Source: Blepharisma stoltei (Eukaryota; Ciliophora; Heterotrichea; Heterotrichida; Blepharismidae). Taken from it: a stretch of 64,000 nucleotides of DNA. Below are positions 63,612 to 64,000 of the stretch, piece after piece. The stretch is taken from positions 1 to 64,000 of the forward strand of contig CAJZBQ010000051.1 of assembly GCA_914767885.1 (NCBI GenBank), in the 5' to 3' direction. The translations under genes were made by a program, and so were the position numbers. How positions within the stretch are numbered: the first letter of the stretch is position 1; every line of letters begins with the position of its first letter. Below the pieces are notes generated by a model. That model searched no databases and had not been told where the DNA came from. It was given only the letters and a program-made list of their open reading frames with translations.

Positions 63612-64000
63612 TCTTAAAAACATAGATTCACCAGCTTAATTGAGCTAAAATATATTAGTTATTGTAATTTTTATGGGTGACATAATTTGGCTATTATTTG
63701 TTTCCTGAAGATTCTTAAAAAATATAAAGAGAGAGAACACAAATAACCAAAGAAAAAGCTAATTTACACTTAAACAATCAATCCTAATATCATCAAATTT
63801 ACCAAATATAATTGGCAGCGAGTAAGGGTAAGCATGCTATTGCAAAAATATAAAAAATCAATAGGATTTCTATATTCATAGAAAGGCTTTTGATCAAAAT
63901 TATAAGCTAAAATGATTTATATGCTTAAAAGCTCATATAAGCAAAATTATTGGAAAGATTGATTTGGATAGGAAAAACAAAGGTTTAAATTTTATATTAA
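63612..64000. other. AT-rich intergenic sequence to window end
   Basis: No gene or repeat recognised in 389 bases. Confidence 0.5.

Overview
The window reads as one end of a germline (micronuclear) chromosome of a heterotrich ciliate, most likely Blepharisma. The first 4.2 kb is an uninterrupted CCCTAACA telomere array. In-frame TGA falls at conserved tryptophans (PH domain, RsuA-type synthase, CDK, PTEN), so TGA encodes Trp and only TAA/TAG stop. Three introns are exactly 15 nt (GTAA...AG). Genes are dense, AT-rich and separated by tens to hundreds of bases. The organism is inferred from these features; no database search was run.

Layout. 1-4235 telomere. 4236-9700 is a subtelomeric family of B-box/kelch-like/TPR genes and broken copies. 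10675-14276 (-) is a PH-domain protein. 14277-18585 holds transposon-rich sequence and two unknown genes. 19176-19886 (-) has two small genes. 20815-26058 (-) encodes a giant secreted IPT/TIG-repeat protein. 26059-28800 is gene-poor. 28806-28878 is tRNA-Ala. 28968-30444 (-) is an RBR-type RING protein. 30528-31250 (+) is an RsuA/RluB pseudouridine synthase. 31832-34269 (+) is glucosamine-fructose-6-phosphate aminotransferase. 35649-37456 (+) is a CDPK. 37475-40221 (-) is a membrane protein. 40416-41714 (-) is an F-box protein. 41847-42545 (+) is unknown. 42773-45821 (+) has four calponin-homology domains. 45871-46782 (-) is a PSTAIRE CDK. 47240-52695 (+) is a tandem pair of GH20 hexosaminidases. 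52962-53897 (-) is an AT-hook protein. 54475-55167 (+) is unknown. 55202-57896 (-) is ARMC9. 57917-59917 (-) is a FAM135-like lipase. 60046-60798 (-) is unknown. 60930-62349 (-) is PTEN. 63285-63611 (+) is an Alba protein.

The dominant signal is that 12 genes are broken by insertions whose precise removal, nearly always between two TA dinucleotides, restores the frame and often a conserved motif. I predict 17 internal eliminated sequences (IESs) of 33-1493 bp, about 6.8 kb together; one (11770) is tentative and one (33535) leaves a 1-nt mismatch. Some are MITEs of a family with asymmetric hairpin ends (seven copies here; it resembles what I recall as 'BogoMITE' in Blepharisma, name not verified). 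Others are SINE-like GC-rich retroposons whose target duplications contain TA. IES coordinates run from the left TA to the base before the right TA, so one TA stays after excision. The system to look at is therefore the transposons living in exons and the DNA editing that must remove them.
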